A DNA stretch of 64,000 nt. Origin: Legionella sp. GTDB taxonomy: Bacteria > Pseudomonadota > Gammaproteobacteria > Legionellales > Legionellaceae. The notes below the pieces were generated by a model. The model was not told the DNA's origin and made no database searches. It worked only from the letters and a program-made list of their open reading frames with translations. This document shows positions 35,401 through 44,801 of the stretch, one piece after another. Where the stretch lies: contig PEQK01000017.1 in NCBI GenBank assembly GCA_002786165.1, forward strand, positions 27,444 through 91,443, read 5' to 3'. The stretch's first letter is position 1; the number at the start of each line of letters is the position of its first letter. Position numbers and translations under genes: made by a program.

Positions 35401-37287
35401 ATCTAATTGCTCATCTGGCGTGTAATGCAAAGAAAAGTCATTGACCCAAACCACAGAACCATCCGCAAATTTTAATACATACGGTCGTTCACTGATGGCG
35501 CGCATTCCCAAATGCTCCACAATCGGCAACACATCCGACAAAGGCAACGTCACATCGTGTCGGTATAATTTAAACCGATAGTTTCCAGGAACATCATCTA
35601 GATTACGATAAAAACTCATAGCCAATGTTTTACTTTGCGATAATTCTTCGATATGAGAAATATCTATCAAGGCTGTGCGAGGAGAAAAACTCGCTTTATA
35701 AACAGTAGGCAATGCTATTTTATATCGAGAGAATAATTGATTGGCTTTTTCCTCACCATACGTGGCTTCTAACAATTGATAAAGGTCATCCAGCCAAGAG
35801 CGTCCAACTTCCACCAATTTAGATTCAATGTCTTTAAAATCAACATCAAGCGATTTTTTGGGATCAATTCGCACAATAAAATTAATGCGAGCCATGACTG
35901 ATTCAGAAAAATAGGTAGAAAAAGAAATATCAGTGGCATCAAAGCTATCCACCAAAATCTTTTGCATTTCGTGACGCAAATCCGTATTAAAAATATCTTT
36001 AGGCACGTATACCAAACAAGAAATAAAACGATGGTACACATCTACGCGTGCAAACATACGAATACGGCGACGTTCTTGCATATAGAACACCCCCATAGAG
36101 ATGTTTAATAATTCTTCTTCAGTGCCTTGAATTAAATCATCGCGAGGTAAGGTTTCAAGAATATTTAAAAGGATACGTCCCGCATGTGATCTTGGATTTA
36201 ACAAAGATTTTTGGATGATGGAAGCTACTTTATGACGTAAGAAGGGAATATGCATTGGGTTAGAATAATAAGCAGCAGAGGTATATAATCCCAAAATCCG
36301 ACGTTCACCAATCACGTTACCCGACGCATCAAAACGCTTCACACCAATATAATCGGTATACGTATCACGATGAATACTTGATAATGTATCTGTCTTTGAC
36401 ATCACTAAAATTTGCGGGGATACCATTAAGGCGCGTGCCTGAGGGGTCATCGACGAGACATGAAAAATATTGGCTTTACTAAATTCATCCCGTAATACCC
36501 CGCACCCAGTACCAGGAATGGCTTTTAATACGGTTTCATTCTTCTCATTGACCAATTCATAATCACGAATACCAATGAACGTAAAGTGGTGATCTTCTAA
36601 CCAACGTAAAAAAGCCTGTGTTTCATCAATTTCTTCGGGGCTGATAGAATTTGGAGCGCATTTCAACTCTTCAGCAATAGCACAAACTTTCTCACGCATC
36701 AGCGTCCAATCATCCATCACCGCCCTATTTTCAATCAAAATACGATGAAATTGACGTTCTAATTCATGAATAACTTTAGGATCATTTTGACGATCAATTT
36801 TCATCAAAATGGGGGCTTCCACCAAAGAATTGGATATTGATTCATCTAAACGAGGTAAAATTTGATCAATATGATTTTGTTGATCACGTGTCACTCGAAT
36901 GCCACCCATATGGATGGTGAGATATAATTCAATATTCATTCGTTTCAGGGCGATTCTCAAAGAATCGACTATAAAAGACATATCATCACAAATTAATTCA
37001 ATGATGGTATGCGTGTTTTTCCAGCCATGCTGCTCTATGGTTGGGTTATAAATTTTAATTTTGGTTTCATTGGGCTTTCTTTCTTTGATCAAAGACCAAA
37101 AATTGATCGCTACACCATATAAATCATCGATACTAGACTCTTTCAAGTCTTCCACTGCCATGGTGGTGAAAAATTGGCGTACAAATTCGCCACATAGCGC
37201 CGCTTGTTTTTTGGGTAATTTTTTATCGATTCGCTCCACCACACTATCAATAATCGAATTTTTTTCTTCTTCAAACAAATGAGACAT
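32428..37287 (-). CDS. gdhB: NAD-dependent glutamate dehydrogenase, large (180-kDa) class
   Basis: 1619 residues, the normal length of the class found in Pseudomonas and many host-associated gammaproteobacteria. It oxidises glutamate to 2-oxoglutarate and ammonia with NAD. The N-terminal half holds ACT-like regulatory domains. The catalytic domain follows from about residue 780, with SSVARGGLRWSDR, the Lys-containing NAVIVPNGAKGGFV, GDMSGDVFGNGML, VEGGNLGLTQLGR and FIDNSAGVSCSDKEVNIK. Start ATG 37287 with GGAG 8 bases upstream. Single-gene transcription unit as far as visible. In intracellular relatives this enzyme feeds amino acids into the TCA cycle. Confidence 0.97.
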   Translation of the reverse strand: MSHLFEEEKNSIIDSVVERIDKKLPKKQAALCGEFVRQFFTTMAVEDLKESSIDDLYGVAINFWSLIKERKPNETKIKIYNPTIEQHGWKNTHTIIELICDDMSFIVDSLRIALKRMNIELYLTIHMGGIRVTRDQQNHIDQILPRLDESISNSLVEAPILMKIDRQNDPKVIHELERQFHRILIENRAVMDDWTLMREKVCAIAEELKCAPNSISPEEIDETQAFLRWLEDHHFTFIGIRDYELVNEKNETVLKAIPGTGCGVLRDEFSKANIFHVSSMTPQARALMVSPQILVMSKTDTLSSIHRDTYTDYIGVKRFDASGNVIGERRILGLYTSAAYYSNPMHIPFLRHKVASIIQKSLLNPRSHAGRILLNILETLPRDDLIQGTEEELLNISMGVFYMQERRRIRMFARVDVYHRFISCLVYVPKDIFNTDLRHEMQKILVDSFDATDISFSTYFSESVMARINFIVRIDPKKSLDVDFKDIESKLVEVGRSWLDDLYQLLEATYGEEKANQLFSRYKIALPTVYKASFSPRTALIDISHIEELSQSKTLAMSFYRNLDDVPGNYRFKLYRHDVTLPLSDVLPIVEHLGMRAISERPYVLKFADGSVVWVNDFSLHYTPDEQLDIEVINDLFQQAFASIWFKETENDGFNQLIIAASLPCRQIAMLRMYAKYFKQIGFTFSQEYIENSLLAHAHITKKLFQMFDFKFNPEQGKPDLVAYDEVKQSVLTDLDSVSNLDEDKIIRQYIAGIDATLRTNYYQKDADGQSKSYISIKLSSKDIPGMPRPYPMYEIFVYSTRFEAVHLRSSSVARGGLRWSDRREDFRTEVLGLMKAQQVKNAVIVPNGAKGGFVLKQSLGPNATREDILTEGVACYRQFIRGLLDLTDNYVAGSVSKPVDVICYDADDPYLVVAADKGTATFSDIANELSLEYGFWLGDAFASGGSVGYDHKKMGITARGAWESTHRHFYQMGIDIDTTDFRVVGIGDMSGDVFGNGMLLSQHIKLVAAFNHMHIFIDPNPNAEITFVERQRLFQLPRSTWADYDSKLISKGGGVFSRFAKSIDVSPEMKAAFDLKQDKIEPNELLKSILKAKVDLLWNGGIGTYVKSKTESNADVGDRSNDLIRINGKQLRARAVVEGGNLGLTQLGRVEYALNGGLIYTDFIDNSAGVSCSDKEVNIKILLNGVMANGDLTPKQRNALLSKMTDEVAQLVLRENYLQTRSINLSVSLATRANELNIRYINELHRGGKLDRHLEFLPDEKQLNERKAQGKGLTSSEAAVLMCYSKILLKEAILASDVPEDPYLKQFLIRAFPKPLQKKYAEDMQSHPLKREIIATNISNLIINDMGFGFVYRLQTETGALIPIIVRAYMIARSIMGLDTVWNAIEALDNHIKAEDQIKMMTVYVRLLRRITRWFLKMKKHQHLDIEKYVMQYQSQVQELRDVLPDCLGEGYKTRFNTHYEEFLTLGLPQPLALELTRTRELFMAMEIMEVAQEIKVSIAEAAEAFYAVGEFLDLGWLRDQIIIHPTESNWESLSREALRDDCDIQQRQVTLSIFKTKPKDSSFSAHLQVWAARNATQLERWTEMMTLLKTTEKLTFMMFFVVVREFMGFNSGKVVRT

Positions 37288-37333
37288 TCAAGCGCTCCAA
37301 AATCAAATCACAATACCCTGACTAAAAACCCTT

Positions 37334-37825
37334 TTATTGTACACAAACTCGAGTTCCAACGCTAACCCACTCTGCCAATTCTATGATATCTGTATTCGCC
37401 ATACGTACGCAGCCTCGAGAACCAGGCACGCCAAGCTTAGTTTTATCAGGAGTGCCGTGCAGGTAAATATAGCGACTTAAACTGTCGACATCCCCGCCAC
37501 GATTGCGTCCTGGCTCCAAACCATCCAACTGGATAATGCGCGTCAAAATCCAATCGCGATTTGGATGCAATGCAGATAAAGCCGGGCTGTACAGTTCTCC
37601 CGTCCATTTACGCGCTACAAATACACTATTTTCCGGATAATTTCGACCTATTATGGCATGTACCGCATGCCAACCACGAGGTGTACATTCACTGCCTTGC
37701 TGCTCTCCCAAACCATTTTTCCCAGTAGACACAGCATACGATTTCCAAAGTATATCGTCTTGATAGCAATGCATGGTTTGTGTGGCAGCATCAATTAAAA
37801 TATAAGTCTCATTTTTTTGCGTCAT
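37334..37825 (-). CDS. L,D-transpeptidase (YkuD fold)
   Basis: 163 residues. The catalytic block is HGTPDKTKLGVPGSRGCVRM (His123, Cys139), the usual H...S-x-G-C-x-R motif of enzymes that form 3-3 peptidoglycan cross-links or attach lipoproteins. There is no signal peptide: the protein starts straight into a beta strand (ETYILIDAATQTMHCY). It may therefore rely on another export route or act inside the cell. Its ATG lies within the end of the aldehyde dehydrogenase gene (17-base overlap), so it is translated from the same message. Confidence 0.9.
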   Translation of the reverse strand: MTQKNETYILIDAATQTMHCYQDDILWKSYAVSTGKNGLGEQQGSECTPRGWHAVHAIIGRNYPENSVFVARKWTGELYSPALSALHPNRDWILTRIIQLDGLEPGRNRGGDVDSLSRYIYLHGTPDKTKLGVPGSRGCVRMANTDIIELAEWVSVGTRVCVQ

Positions 37826-39188
37826 GCACCACCACCGTTTTGATATTCATAAATTCTCGGATGCCCTCTTGCGATAACTCGCGGCCATATCCAGAGTGTT
37901 TTGTGCCGCCAAAAGGTAACCCTGGTTCAGACACTACGGCTTTATTGACACAGGATTGACCCGCATTTAATTCTAATGTTGCGATACGCTCCCCGCGTGC
38001 CAAATCTTGAGTAAACACAGCAGAACCAAGTCCAAACCGACTTTGATTCGCCAAACGAATGGCATCTTCTTCATCTGAAGCAACCGTAATAGCCAATACC
38101 GGCCCAAATATTTCATCATCAAACGCAGGCATTCCTGGTTGAACATTGGTCAAAACCGTAGGTGGATAATAAAACCCATGATGTTCAGGCACGGTCCCTC
38201 CTAACTGGAGCACAGCACCTTTGGCAATACTTTCCAAAACTTGTTGGTGCACACGTGTACGCAAATCCTCACGCGCCATAGGGCCCAGTTGAGTCTTGGC
38301 ATCCATGGGATCGCCAAAATGGTATGTTTTCACAAGAGCAATTATTTTTTCAATCAAAACCTCTGCAACCTGTGAAACCACAATCGTTCTTTTGGCAGCA
38401 ACACAAGTTTGGCCATTGTTATTGAGTCTAGATGCAACAATCACCTGAGCCGCCAAATCAAGATCAGCGTCGTGCAATACCACATAAGGATCATTGCCAC
38501 CCAATTCCATCACTACTTTTTTCAAATGTGATCCAGCACATGCTGCCAAAATTTTACCGGTCTCTTCACTGCCCGTAAAGGTCACACCCATTACATGGGC
38601 ATGTGCAATAACAGTCGTTGTTTGTTCGTTGGTCAGTACCATATTTGAAAAAACATGTTTGGGAAATCCAGCCTCTTCAAACGCTTGTTCAATGGCAAAA
38701 CCGGTACCAGTTGAAATAGGGGCATGTTTTAACAAAGCCACATTACCAGCCATGATATTAGGGACTGCAAAACGAAACACTTGCCAGAATGGAAAATTCC
38801 AAGGCATGATCGCAAAAATGACCCCCAACGGTTGATAACATACTTTAGATACAGAATGTTCTGTTGGAATATATTGCGGATTTAAATAAGCTTCTGCGTG
38901 GGTTGCATAATACTCACACACCAATGCGCATTTTTCAATTTCCGCTCTTCCTGGGGTAAGGGGTTTACCCATTTCATGAGACATCAACTTGGCAAGCACA
39001 TCCCTTTTGGTGCGTAATACATCGGCCAAATGTCTCATCAAAGTTGCCCGTTTTTTGATATCGACGCTCTTCCAAAAATGAAATTGTTGATGTGCCAACC
39101 CAATATGTTGTTCGATCGCAGATTGCGTAAAAACAGGGTAAGTTTCTAAAACCAATCCTGTCACAGGATTTAAAGTTTGAATGTTCAT
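37809..39188 (-). CDS. NAD(P)-dependent aldehyde dehydrogenase, succinate-semialdehyde type
   Basis: 459 residues, as expected for the short (YneI/Sad-like) succinate-semialdehyde dehydrogenase branch. Visible sites: PWNFPFWQVFR (cofactor side), VTFTGSEETG, catalytic Glu in VMELGGNDPYVV, catalytic Cys262 in NNNGQTCVAAKR, and the C-terminal PFGGTKHSGYGRE. Oxidises an aldehyde to the acid; substrate class inferred from the family, probably succinate semialdehyde. A GGAG lies about 10 bases before the ATG. Overlapping neighbour is an L,D-transpeptidase. Confidence 0.9.
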   Translation of the reverse strand: MNIQTLNPVTGLVLETYPVFTQSAIEQHIGLAHQQFHFWKSVDIKKRATLMRHLADVLRTKRDVLAKLMSHEMGKPLTPGRAEIEKCALVCEYYATHAEAYLNPQYIPTEHSVSKVCYQPLGVIFAIMPWNFPFWQVFRFAVPNIMAGNVALLKHAPISTGTGFAIEQAFEEAGFPKHVFSNMVLTNEQTTTVIAHAHVMGVTFTGSEETGKILAACAGSHLKKVVMELGGNDPYVVLHDADLDLAAQVIVASRLNNNGQTCVAAKRTIVVSQVAEVLIEKIIALVKTYHFGDPMDAKTQLGPMAREDLRTRVHQQVLESIAKGAVLQLGGTVPEHHGFYYPPTVLTNVQPGMPAFDDEIFGPVLAITVASDEEDAIRLANQSRFGLGSAVFTQDLARGERIATLELNAGQSCVNKAVVSEPGLPFGGTKHSGYGRELSQEGIREFMNIKTVVVHDAKK

Positions 39189-39378
39189 TAGAAAAACTCC
39201 AAATGTCGCAAAAAAGATCTTAACAGGTATTTTCTATTTTCAAGACTCAATAAATATACACATAAGAGCTTGGCCTTTTTCTTAAAATCCACTAAAATGA
39301 TCCACAGCGTAAATCCTGCTTCACCTAATTGATAGTAGTCCGCATCTGCTGACTGCTCTAGTCATCTTGAGATAAATT

Positions 39379-39885
39379 ATGTCATTTTATAAAAAATTAG
39401 CTACTGTTTTTGCACTAAGTCTATCAAGTATCAGCCTAGCCCAGCCCCCCGCTCCTCCTTCTATATTCCCTAGAGGATGCGAAAGCTCTGATTTTGCGTT
39501 TCAAAAAAACTTTTTGGTCTTAAATCAATTCGGAAAACAAAGTTTTTATTTGATACAAAATCATTCTAATCAAGCCATTGAGTTGGAACATTACGAAACC
39601 AAACCTGATGCCTTTATGAGCCCTAAATTAGAAGCCAAGCTCGGACCATCTCATTGGTCAGCTTTTGCTTCAGATATCCCTCACTTATATTTTCAATGCT
39701 TTGTGCGCCAACAAGACGGCGACACCCGTGTTGAAATCAATTGCAGTGATGTTTTAGATGTTTGCAAATACCCTCGCGTCAAATTTGCATTAAGCAATCA
39801 AGGTAATTATTGGGTTTCAACAGATAAAGTGAGACAACAAGTTCTTACTGATGCGACTGCAAAAGGTATTTTTCTGCATTGGTAA
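39379..39885 (+). CDS. Secreted protein of unknown function
   Basis: 168 residues with a signal peptide (KKLATVFALSLSSISLA, cleavage before QPPAPP). The mature part has four Cys (in RGCESS, FQCFVR, INCSD and DVCKY), enough for two disulphides, and ends in a block with CKYPRVKFALSNQGNYWVS. This layout resembles small periplasmic proteins common in Legionella and Coxiella (enhanced-entry-like), but I do not assign a name. It is 18 bases upstream of the thioredoxin-like gene in the same direction. Confidence 0.7.
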   Translation: MSFYKKLATVFALSLSSISLAQPPAPPSIFPRGCESSDFAFQKNFLVLNQFGKQSFYLIQNHSNQAIELEHYETKPDAFMSPKLEAKLGPSHWSAFASDIPHLYFQCFVRQQDGDTRVEINCSDVLDVCKYPRVKFALSNQGNYWVSTDKVRQQVLTDATAKGIFLHW

Positions 39886-39903
39886 TGACAAAAGGAGTAT
39901 CAT

Positions 39904-40464
39904 ATGGCTAAAAAAGAATCTGCTATGTTAGCGTTGGGAACGTCGGCGCCTTCCTTTGCGTTGAGTGATGTCTGTACTCAACAATTAGTGACCTTAGAGA
40001 CACACAAAGGCTCAGTGGCTACTGTTATTGCATTTATTTGCAATCATTGCCCTTATGTCAAACACATCAATCATGAACTACCAAAATTGGCACAGGATTT
40101 TTCGTCTAAAGGCGTGTCATTCATTGCGATCAATGCCAATGATGCGTTGCAATATCCGGATGATTCTCCAGAAAACATGAGTCTACTCGCAACACAATTG
40201 GGTTATTGCTTTCCTTATCTTTATGATGAAACCCAAGAAGTTGCGCGCGCTTATGATGCACAATGTACCCCTGATTTTTTTGTGTTTGATCATGAATTAC
40301 AATTGGTGTACCGCGGACAATTAGACGACTCACGAATAGGGAATGACATTCCTGTCACAGGTGAGTCCATACGCAATGCACTCAAGAATATGTTAGATGG
40401 AAAGCCAGTAGACCCTCATCAAAAACCAAGCATTGGTTGCAGCATCAAATGGATAAAAGATTAA
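39904..40464 (+). CDS. Thioredoxin-like peroxiredoxin-family protein
   Basis: 186 residues, cytoplasmic (no signal peptide). AhpC/TSA-type thioredoxin fold: LALGTSAPSFALSDV opening, a CNHC redox pair (Cys46, Cys49) in AFICNHCPYVKH, and a cis-Pro loop CTPDFFVFD. This pattern matches the conserved thioredoxin-family proteins with CNHCPYV, thought to be disulphide reductases. AAAGGAG precedes the ATG. Confidence 0.9.
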   Translation: MAKKESAMLALGTSAPSFALSDVCTQQLVTLETHKGSVATVIAFICNHCPYVKHINHELPKLAQDFSSKGVSFIAINANDALQYPDDSPENMSLLATQLGYCFPYLYDETQEVARAYDAQCTPDFFVFDHELQLVYRGQLDDSRIGNDIPVTGESIRNALKNMLDGKPVDPHQKPSIGCSIKWIKD

Positions 40465-40474
40465 GAAAAGAGTT

Positions 40475-40510
40475 CCTTCTCCCCCAAAGAGGAGAAGGTG
40501 CCCAAAGGGC
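40475..40510. repeat. Palindromic element between convergent genes
   Basis: An 8-base-pair stem (CCTTCTCC with GGAGAAGG, loop 8) is followed at once by GCCC-AAA-GGGC and GAATGAGG. This composite looks like the dispersed extragenic palindromes seen in many gammaproteobacteria. It lies between the thioredoxin-like gene and rplI, where it can end both transcripts; on the minus side a T-rich run (ACTCTTTTCTT) follows the stem. Confidence 0.6.
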
Positions 40511-40547
40511 GAATGAGGAGAAACAAAAACTCCCCATCAAAGAACCA

Positions 40548-40997
40548 TTATTTTGAAGATACCACTTCGATTTGCAAGCTAACAACCAAATCACTATGCA
40601 ATTGAATATCAACTTGATATTGACCAATAGAATGGAACACACCTTCTGGCAACAAGATTTCTCGTTTGCTGATTTCGATTGACTTTGCCAATAGAGCGTC
40701 TTTGATTTCATTCACGCCAACTGAACCATACAATTTACCTTCATCACTGGCTTGTGATGCAATGACCAAAGTAATATCTTGCAATTTTGCAGCACGCTCT
40801 TGAGCTTTTGCAAATTCTTTTTCAGCTTTTTTCTCTAACTCAGCACGACGACTTTCAAACATTTCAATGTTTTTTTCAGTAGCAAATACTGCTTTATTTT
40901 GTGGGATCAAATAGTTACGTCCGTAACCAGGTTTGACTTTGACTTGGTCGCCCAAAGCACCCAAATTTCTAATTTTTTCTAGTAATATAACTTGCAT
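40548..40997 (-). CDS. rplI: 50S ribosomal protein L9
   Basis: 149 residues, usual length. It begins with [19 protein letters not shown] and continues [14 protein letters not shown], the L9 rRNA-binding N-terminal signature; the C-terminal domain follows a long helix. Last gene of the rpsF-rpsR operon, starting 2 bases after the DUF2232-type gene. Confidence 0.97.
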   Translation of the reverse strand: MQVILLEKIRNLGALGDQVKVKPGYGRNYLIPQNKAVFATEKNIEMFESRRAELEKKAEKEFAKAQERAAKLQDITLVIASQASDEGKLYGSVGVNEIKDALLAKSIEISKREILLPEGVFHSIGQYQVDIQLHSDLVVSLQIEVVSSK

Positions 40998-40999
40998 TT

Positions 41000-41908
41000 C
41001 TAACCCCTTTTAACGGCAAAAGCCAATCTTATATTAAAAATACTATCTAATAGCCCTAAGAAGATGTACATCGGTAACATCACAAAAGGCATCAATATCA
41101 CTGGCAATAACAACAGGAACCAGGCGAAGCGTGATATTTTGCTCATGATAAGACTGGCACATAAGCTCAATCCTGCCATCACATAAAACAAACTCAGCAC
41201 CAAAATCACGTTCATAGCAACAGTATTCCATTGCCAAGTTGCCAACAACACGACCATCATAACCACGAAACTTAAGCGGTTCCCACGAAATGTCAACATT
41301 TCATGTTTGAACCCGCCTGGGTAATACAATCGAGATTGCAGCGATCTGGCCATCATCAAAGAAGACAGCACAGACAACATGGCACTCATCAATTGTATGC
41401 CAAATACATAGTTCGCTAAGACAAGAGCAGGTACGTTTGAATCTTCATTCAACCATTTCAATACGGCATGATCGGGTTGCGATGTTTTCAAAATCGATTG
41501 AATCACAGCATACTGACCTGTTATCCATTCTGGCATAAACAACTGAACCAGTAATGCACTGACTGTTACAAACAAAAACAATACTGCAGCTACCGCTTGC
41601 CAACTGGACGTGATTCGCAATGTACAAGCGGCAATATAGCCCGGTACAAAGAAAATCATGGTGTTTATCAGCGTGACTGATATCGGCATGACAGGTAAAG
41701 ACACCATGGCATGAACCAACATCACCCAAACCAAAATATGACCGCCCGCCCGTTCACCCTTTCTTAAGGTCACTAAGGCAATCACTACCATCGCCAGCCA
41801 AGCACAATAAGGCAACACAGAAAATATCATTGCGTATAACAAAGCTCTCTGACGAGAGCCCAATAACGTTTCAGCTTGTTTTTGAATCAATTCACTCAAA
41901 CGTAACAC
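41000..41908 (-). CDS. Multi-span membrane protein of the DUF2232 type
   Basis: 302 residues from a GTG start that lies 5 bases after the rpsR stop; no better start is near. Seven to eight hydrophobic segments spread across the protein. Proteins of this type sit between rpsR and rplI in many gammaproteobacteria, and position and topology support the family. Function unknown. Co-transcribed with the ribosomal genes. Confidence 0.8.
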   Translation of the reverse strand: MLRLSELIQKQAETLLGSRQRALLYAMIFSVLPYCAWLAMVVIALVTLRKGERAGGHILVWVMLVHAMVSLPVMPISVTLINTMIFFVPGYIAACTLRITSSWQAVAAVLFLFVTVSALLVQLFMPEWITGQYAVIQSILKTSQPDHAVLKWLNEDSNVPALVLANYVFGIQLMSAMLSVLSSLMMARSLQSRLYYPGGFKHEMLTFRGNRLSFVVMMVVLLATWQWNTVAMNVILVLSLFYVMAGLSLCASLIMSKISRFAWFLLLLPVILMPFVMLPMYIFLGLLDSIFNIRLAFAVKRG

Positions 41909-41913
41909 AGCTA

Positions 41914-42135
41914 TTACCGATGGCTATCGCAATAAGGCAGAAGGCCTAATAATCTTGCATATTTGATAGCTGCTGTCACTTGACGTTGTGCACGAGCACT
42001 CATGCCTGTGATCCGGCTTGGAACAATTTTACCGGTTTCGCTGATATAGTTTTTTAACAAATTCACATCTTTATAATCAATATTCATCATATTGTCAGAG
42101 TGATTCATTTTTTTACGACGAAAATATGTAGACAT
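41914..42135 (-). CDS. rpsR: 30S ribosomal protein S18
   Basis: 73 residues. It contains [19 protein letters not shown] and [14 protein letters not shown], the diagnostic S18 blocks that bind S6 and 16S rRNA. Starts 13 bases after rpsF with a GAGGAG site. Confidence 0.97.
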   Translation of the reverse strand: MSTYFRRKKMNHSDNMMNIDYKDVNLLKNYISETGKIVPSRITGMSARAQRQVTAAIKYARLLGLLPYCDSHR

Positions 42136-42148
42136 TTAAATTCTCCTC

Positions 42149-42493
42149 TTATGCAGTTTCGCGTGCATCTTTTGATTCTTTTTTCATCATGACAGATTCC
42201 ACTGTGATGGCTTCTTTTTTCTTGATGATTAAGTTTCTCAGGATAGCATCATTGAATTTGAACGCAGTTTTCAACTCGTCTAATGACGCTTGATCACATT
42301 CAATATTCATCAAAATATAATGCGCTTTGTGCACATCTTGCATTGGATAAGCGAGTTGTCTTCGACCCCAATCTTCTTTACGGTGAATCACACCATTGTT
42401 TTTATGGATGACCGCTTCATAGCGCTCTACCATTGCTGGAACTTGTTCACTCTGATCAGGGTGAACTAAAAACACTACTTCATAATGTCTCAT
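42149..42493 (-). CDS. rpsF: 30S ribosomal protein S6
   Basis: 114 residues: [18 protein letters not shown], then [13 protein letters not shown] and AHYILMNIE, all standard S6 blocks; the C-terminal tail is Lys/Glu-rich. First gene of the operon rpsF-rpsR-DUF2232-rplI; the promoter should lie just above 42493. Confidence 0.97.
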   Translation of the reverse strand: MRHYEVVFLVHPDQSEQVPAMVERYEAVIHKNNGVIHRKEDWGRRQLAYPMQDVHKAHYILMNIECDQASLDELKTAFKFNDAILRNLIIKKKEAITVESVMMKKESKDARETA

Positions 42494-42917
42494 GTTTGGT
42501 CCTTATGGATGAAAGCCTCCTTAAACAAATAAGTAAGGCAAGGTTTTTGAAAAGCGTGCCATCATAACCTATTTTTAGACAAATTAAAATCTTATTTATC
42601 AGGTAATGAGCCCATTAAACGGAAAGTTGGTGTTCATTATGAGCCGTTGATACCGATCTCCTTCAGACTCTCTTGGAAAAAATGTATAACGGGCAGTGCT
42701 GGCATAGCCCCCAATGGGAACCATTAAGAACAAGCGCACCGATAAGCGGGTCATCCAGGTCAACCATAATCCCTATCATATCTTTTGAAGTGGCTCAACA
42801 CTCATAGCGTGATGCATATTGTCTATGTGGTATGAATAATATCTTTACATTATTCTCTAAAGGTCTCATTACGGCGCGCAATTTTGGGCGAATCATTACA
42901 ATAAATCAAGCGTTGGA
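42494..42917. other. Intergenic stretch upstream of rpsF, with a possible short gene
   Basis: 424 bases. The part near 42493 should hold the rpsF promoter. A 51-codon minus-strand frame (42599-42754) reads MTRLSVRLFLMVPIGGYAST and looks like a start plus hydrophobic segment, but it has no good ribosome site and no recognisable relative. Nothing else is seen. Confidence 0.4.
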
Positions 42918-44720
42918 TTAAGCCTTCGTGAAGGAGGGGGAAGAATCTCTTTCAGTATTCATCATTTTTGCAAGCACATCATCAATGATATTGACCAACT
43001 GAGTTGTGGATAACATCTCTTGATAATTCGCAAAAATAAGGCGTTTGGGTAACATTTTTTTAGCTTTATACACCTGATAAATCTGCTCTTGGGTCACAAG
43101 ATCCTCAAGATCGTACTCAAAATGATACGCAGATTTTTCTTCATGATTTATATCTTCCATTTGGCGTGCTTTAGAGACGTGGATGTGCCCAACACGCATC
43201 TGTTCAACTAATTTGATCCCTGCCTCTAAATGCAATTGACTGGGAGATTGCACACCTCCGACACTCACATGCTGCATTTTATAAAAAGCGTCATCTCCTC
43301 CCCTACGAAGATCCAAGGTAGATAATTCGCCGTCTTTGCTCACCAATTCTAAAATATCGATTTCCTTATCACGACAACTATCAACAAATAGTTCGGTTTG
43401 CACACAATGCCGCATGGTCTTTCCATGCCGAATCAAAGCATCTTCAGACGCTAAAGAACGAATACTGACCCCACTTATTTCGGTATTATCAATAAGGGGA
43501 GACCAAAATTTTTCTTTATTAGGAGAGGGTTTCACGGACGTTATAGTATGTGAATTATGTTGCCAGTATTGTTGTAATGCTGTGATGTGATGGAAACCTA
43601 TGTCTTGCATAAAGAAAGATTCAAAACGCTCTTTGACGATATGGAGCAAATCAGAGTCAATCAACACATGTGCAGCATGCGCTTGCAATATAAGTTGACG
43701 TCGAATCAAATCATCAAATAAAGCATTCAAATAATGCGTTCCTAAGTCATTGATAGAACCTGCTTTACTGGTGTAAGCCGCCCATTGCGATTGTGAATTA
43801 AAAAATAATAAACCAGGCCTGGCGCTCATTTCATGGATTTTTTTAGCTAATGTCAACGATGATGCAAAACGGTGAGGATCGGTAGTAGAACATGGTAGCC
43901 TATTAATGGCACCCAATTGACGCGGCATATCGAAAGGTTCTAAAGTTGTTTTAGCAAAATTAGACACAAGAGCAGCTAATAAATTCAAATCTAAGATATT
44001 AGAACAATGCCGAAGTTTTTTTAAAAATAATCTGGTGAAACCCGCATGAATCTTCAGCATTTTGTTTTCATCAAACCTACCCTGATCTAAGTCATGTTTG
44101 ATGTCATTTAAGAAAGAAAACTGAAAGTTTCGTCGCTTATCTTGGGTATATTGCTCAATCTCTTCGGGCTTGTATAACGCAATAGATAATAAAAAATGAA
44201 ATCGGCCAATCCAATGGGCTCTAGCTGTCATGACATCTGCTGTCGGTGCAGACAAGGCATACGAATAAGCCGGCCATAAATGTCGATGTTGTTTTAAACA
44301 TAAGCCTTGCACCACCCCTTGATGTTCTAAATGACCTAGAAACGCCTCCCAAATTTCTTGTGGAATACCAAAAAGATGTTCTGGGAAAATAATATGTTCT
44401 GGAGGCATAAAAACTGCCTTATCGTAAGAAAATCCCGATTTTATCTGCGTATCCTCAAGAGAAACCCCTTGCGTTTTGTTATCAATTTTCAATAAGGTAT
44501 GCCACGAAGATCCAAAAAAATAATCTCGCCACGTCTTATCATAGTGCAAATTAGGGCCAATTTTTTGTGACGTAAGCACCTGTAAATGAACAACCTCTTG
44601 ATGTTGTTTTATCCGAGCAGGAATTTTAACAGAGGTTGCGTGCGCAGCAGCGACATAAGTCCGCACTTGGTGGGATATATTTGATATAGGTGCAAAGCGT
44701 TTGATAAGATTCGTCCTCAT
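42918..44720 (-). CDS. PcfJ-like protein
   Basis: 600 residues, cytoplasmic by appearance. Near the C terminus (about 425-510) it has ALIRHGKTMRHCVQTELFVD and LSTLDLRRGGDDAFYKMQHV, the HGxxMxHC...STLxLR pattern of PcfJ-like proteins. PcfJ was first named on a conjugative plasmid, and chromosomal relatives are widespread with unknown role. The 400 residues before it are helical and unrecognised. No other conjugation gene is nearby. It lies downstream of rpsF in the opposite sense of importance only; no operon partner is visible. Confidence 0.65.
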   Translation of the reverse strand: MRTNLIKRFAPISNISHQVRTYVAAAHATSVKIPARIKQHQEVVHLQVLTSQKIGPNLHYDKTWRDYFFGSSWHTLLKIDNKTQGVSLEDTQIKSGFSYDKAVFMPPEHIIFPEHLFGIPQEIWEAFLGHLEHQGVVQGLCLKQHRHLWPAYSYALSAPTADVMTARAHWIGRFHFLLSIALYKPEEIEQYTQDKRRNFQFSFLNDIKHDLDQGRFDENKMLKIHAGFTRLFLKKLRHCSNILDLNLLAALVSNFAKTTLEPFDMPRQLGAINRLPCSTTDPHRFASSLTLAKKIHEMSARPGLLFFNSQSQWAAYTSKAGSINDLGTHYLNALFDDLIRRQLILQAHAAHVLIDSDLLHIVKERFESFFMQDIGFHHITALQQYWQHNSHTITSVKPSPNKEKFWSPLIDNTEISGVSIRSLASEDALIRHGKTMRHCVQTELFVDSCRDKEIDILELVSKDGELSTLDLRRGGDDAFYKMQHVSVGGVQSPSQLHLEAGIKLVEQMRVGHIHVSKARQMEDINHEEKSAYHFEYDLEDLVTQEQIYQVYKAKKMLPKRLIFANYQEMLSTTQLVNIIDDVLAKMMNTERDSSPSFTKA

Positions 44721-44801
44721 AAAATAAGTTTCTTATTGTATCACAAAAAGCATAATAGATTCATTTTTGATCGTTTTTTAATGAGTACAATGAAAGCGCT
44801 T

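Noticed and set aside
42599..42754. 51-codon frame with a hydrophobic start upstream of rpsF
   Set aside because: No ribosome site or known relative; mentioned in the intergenic entry but not called as a gene.
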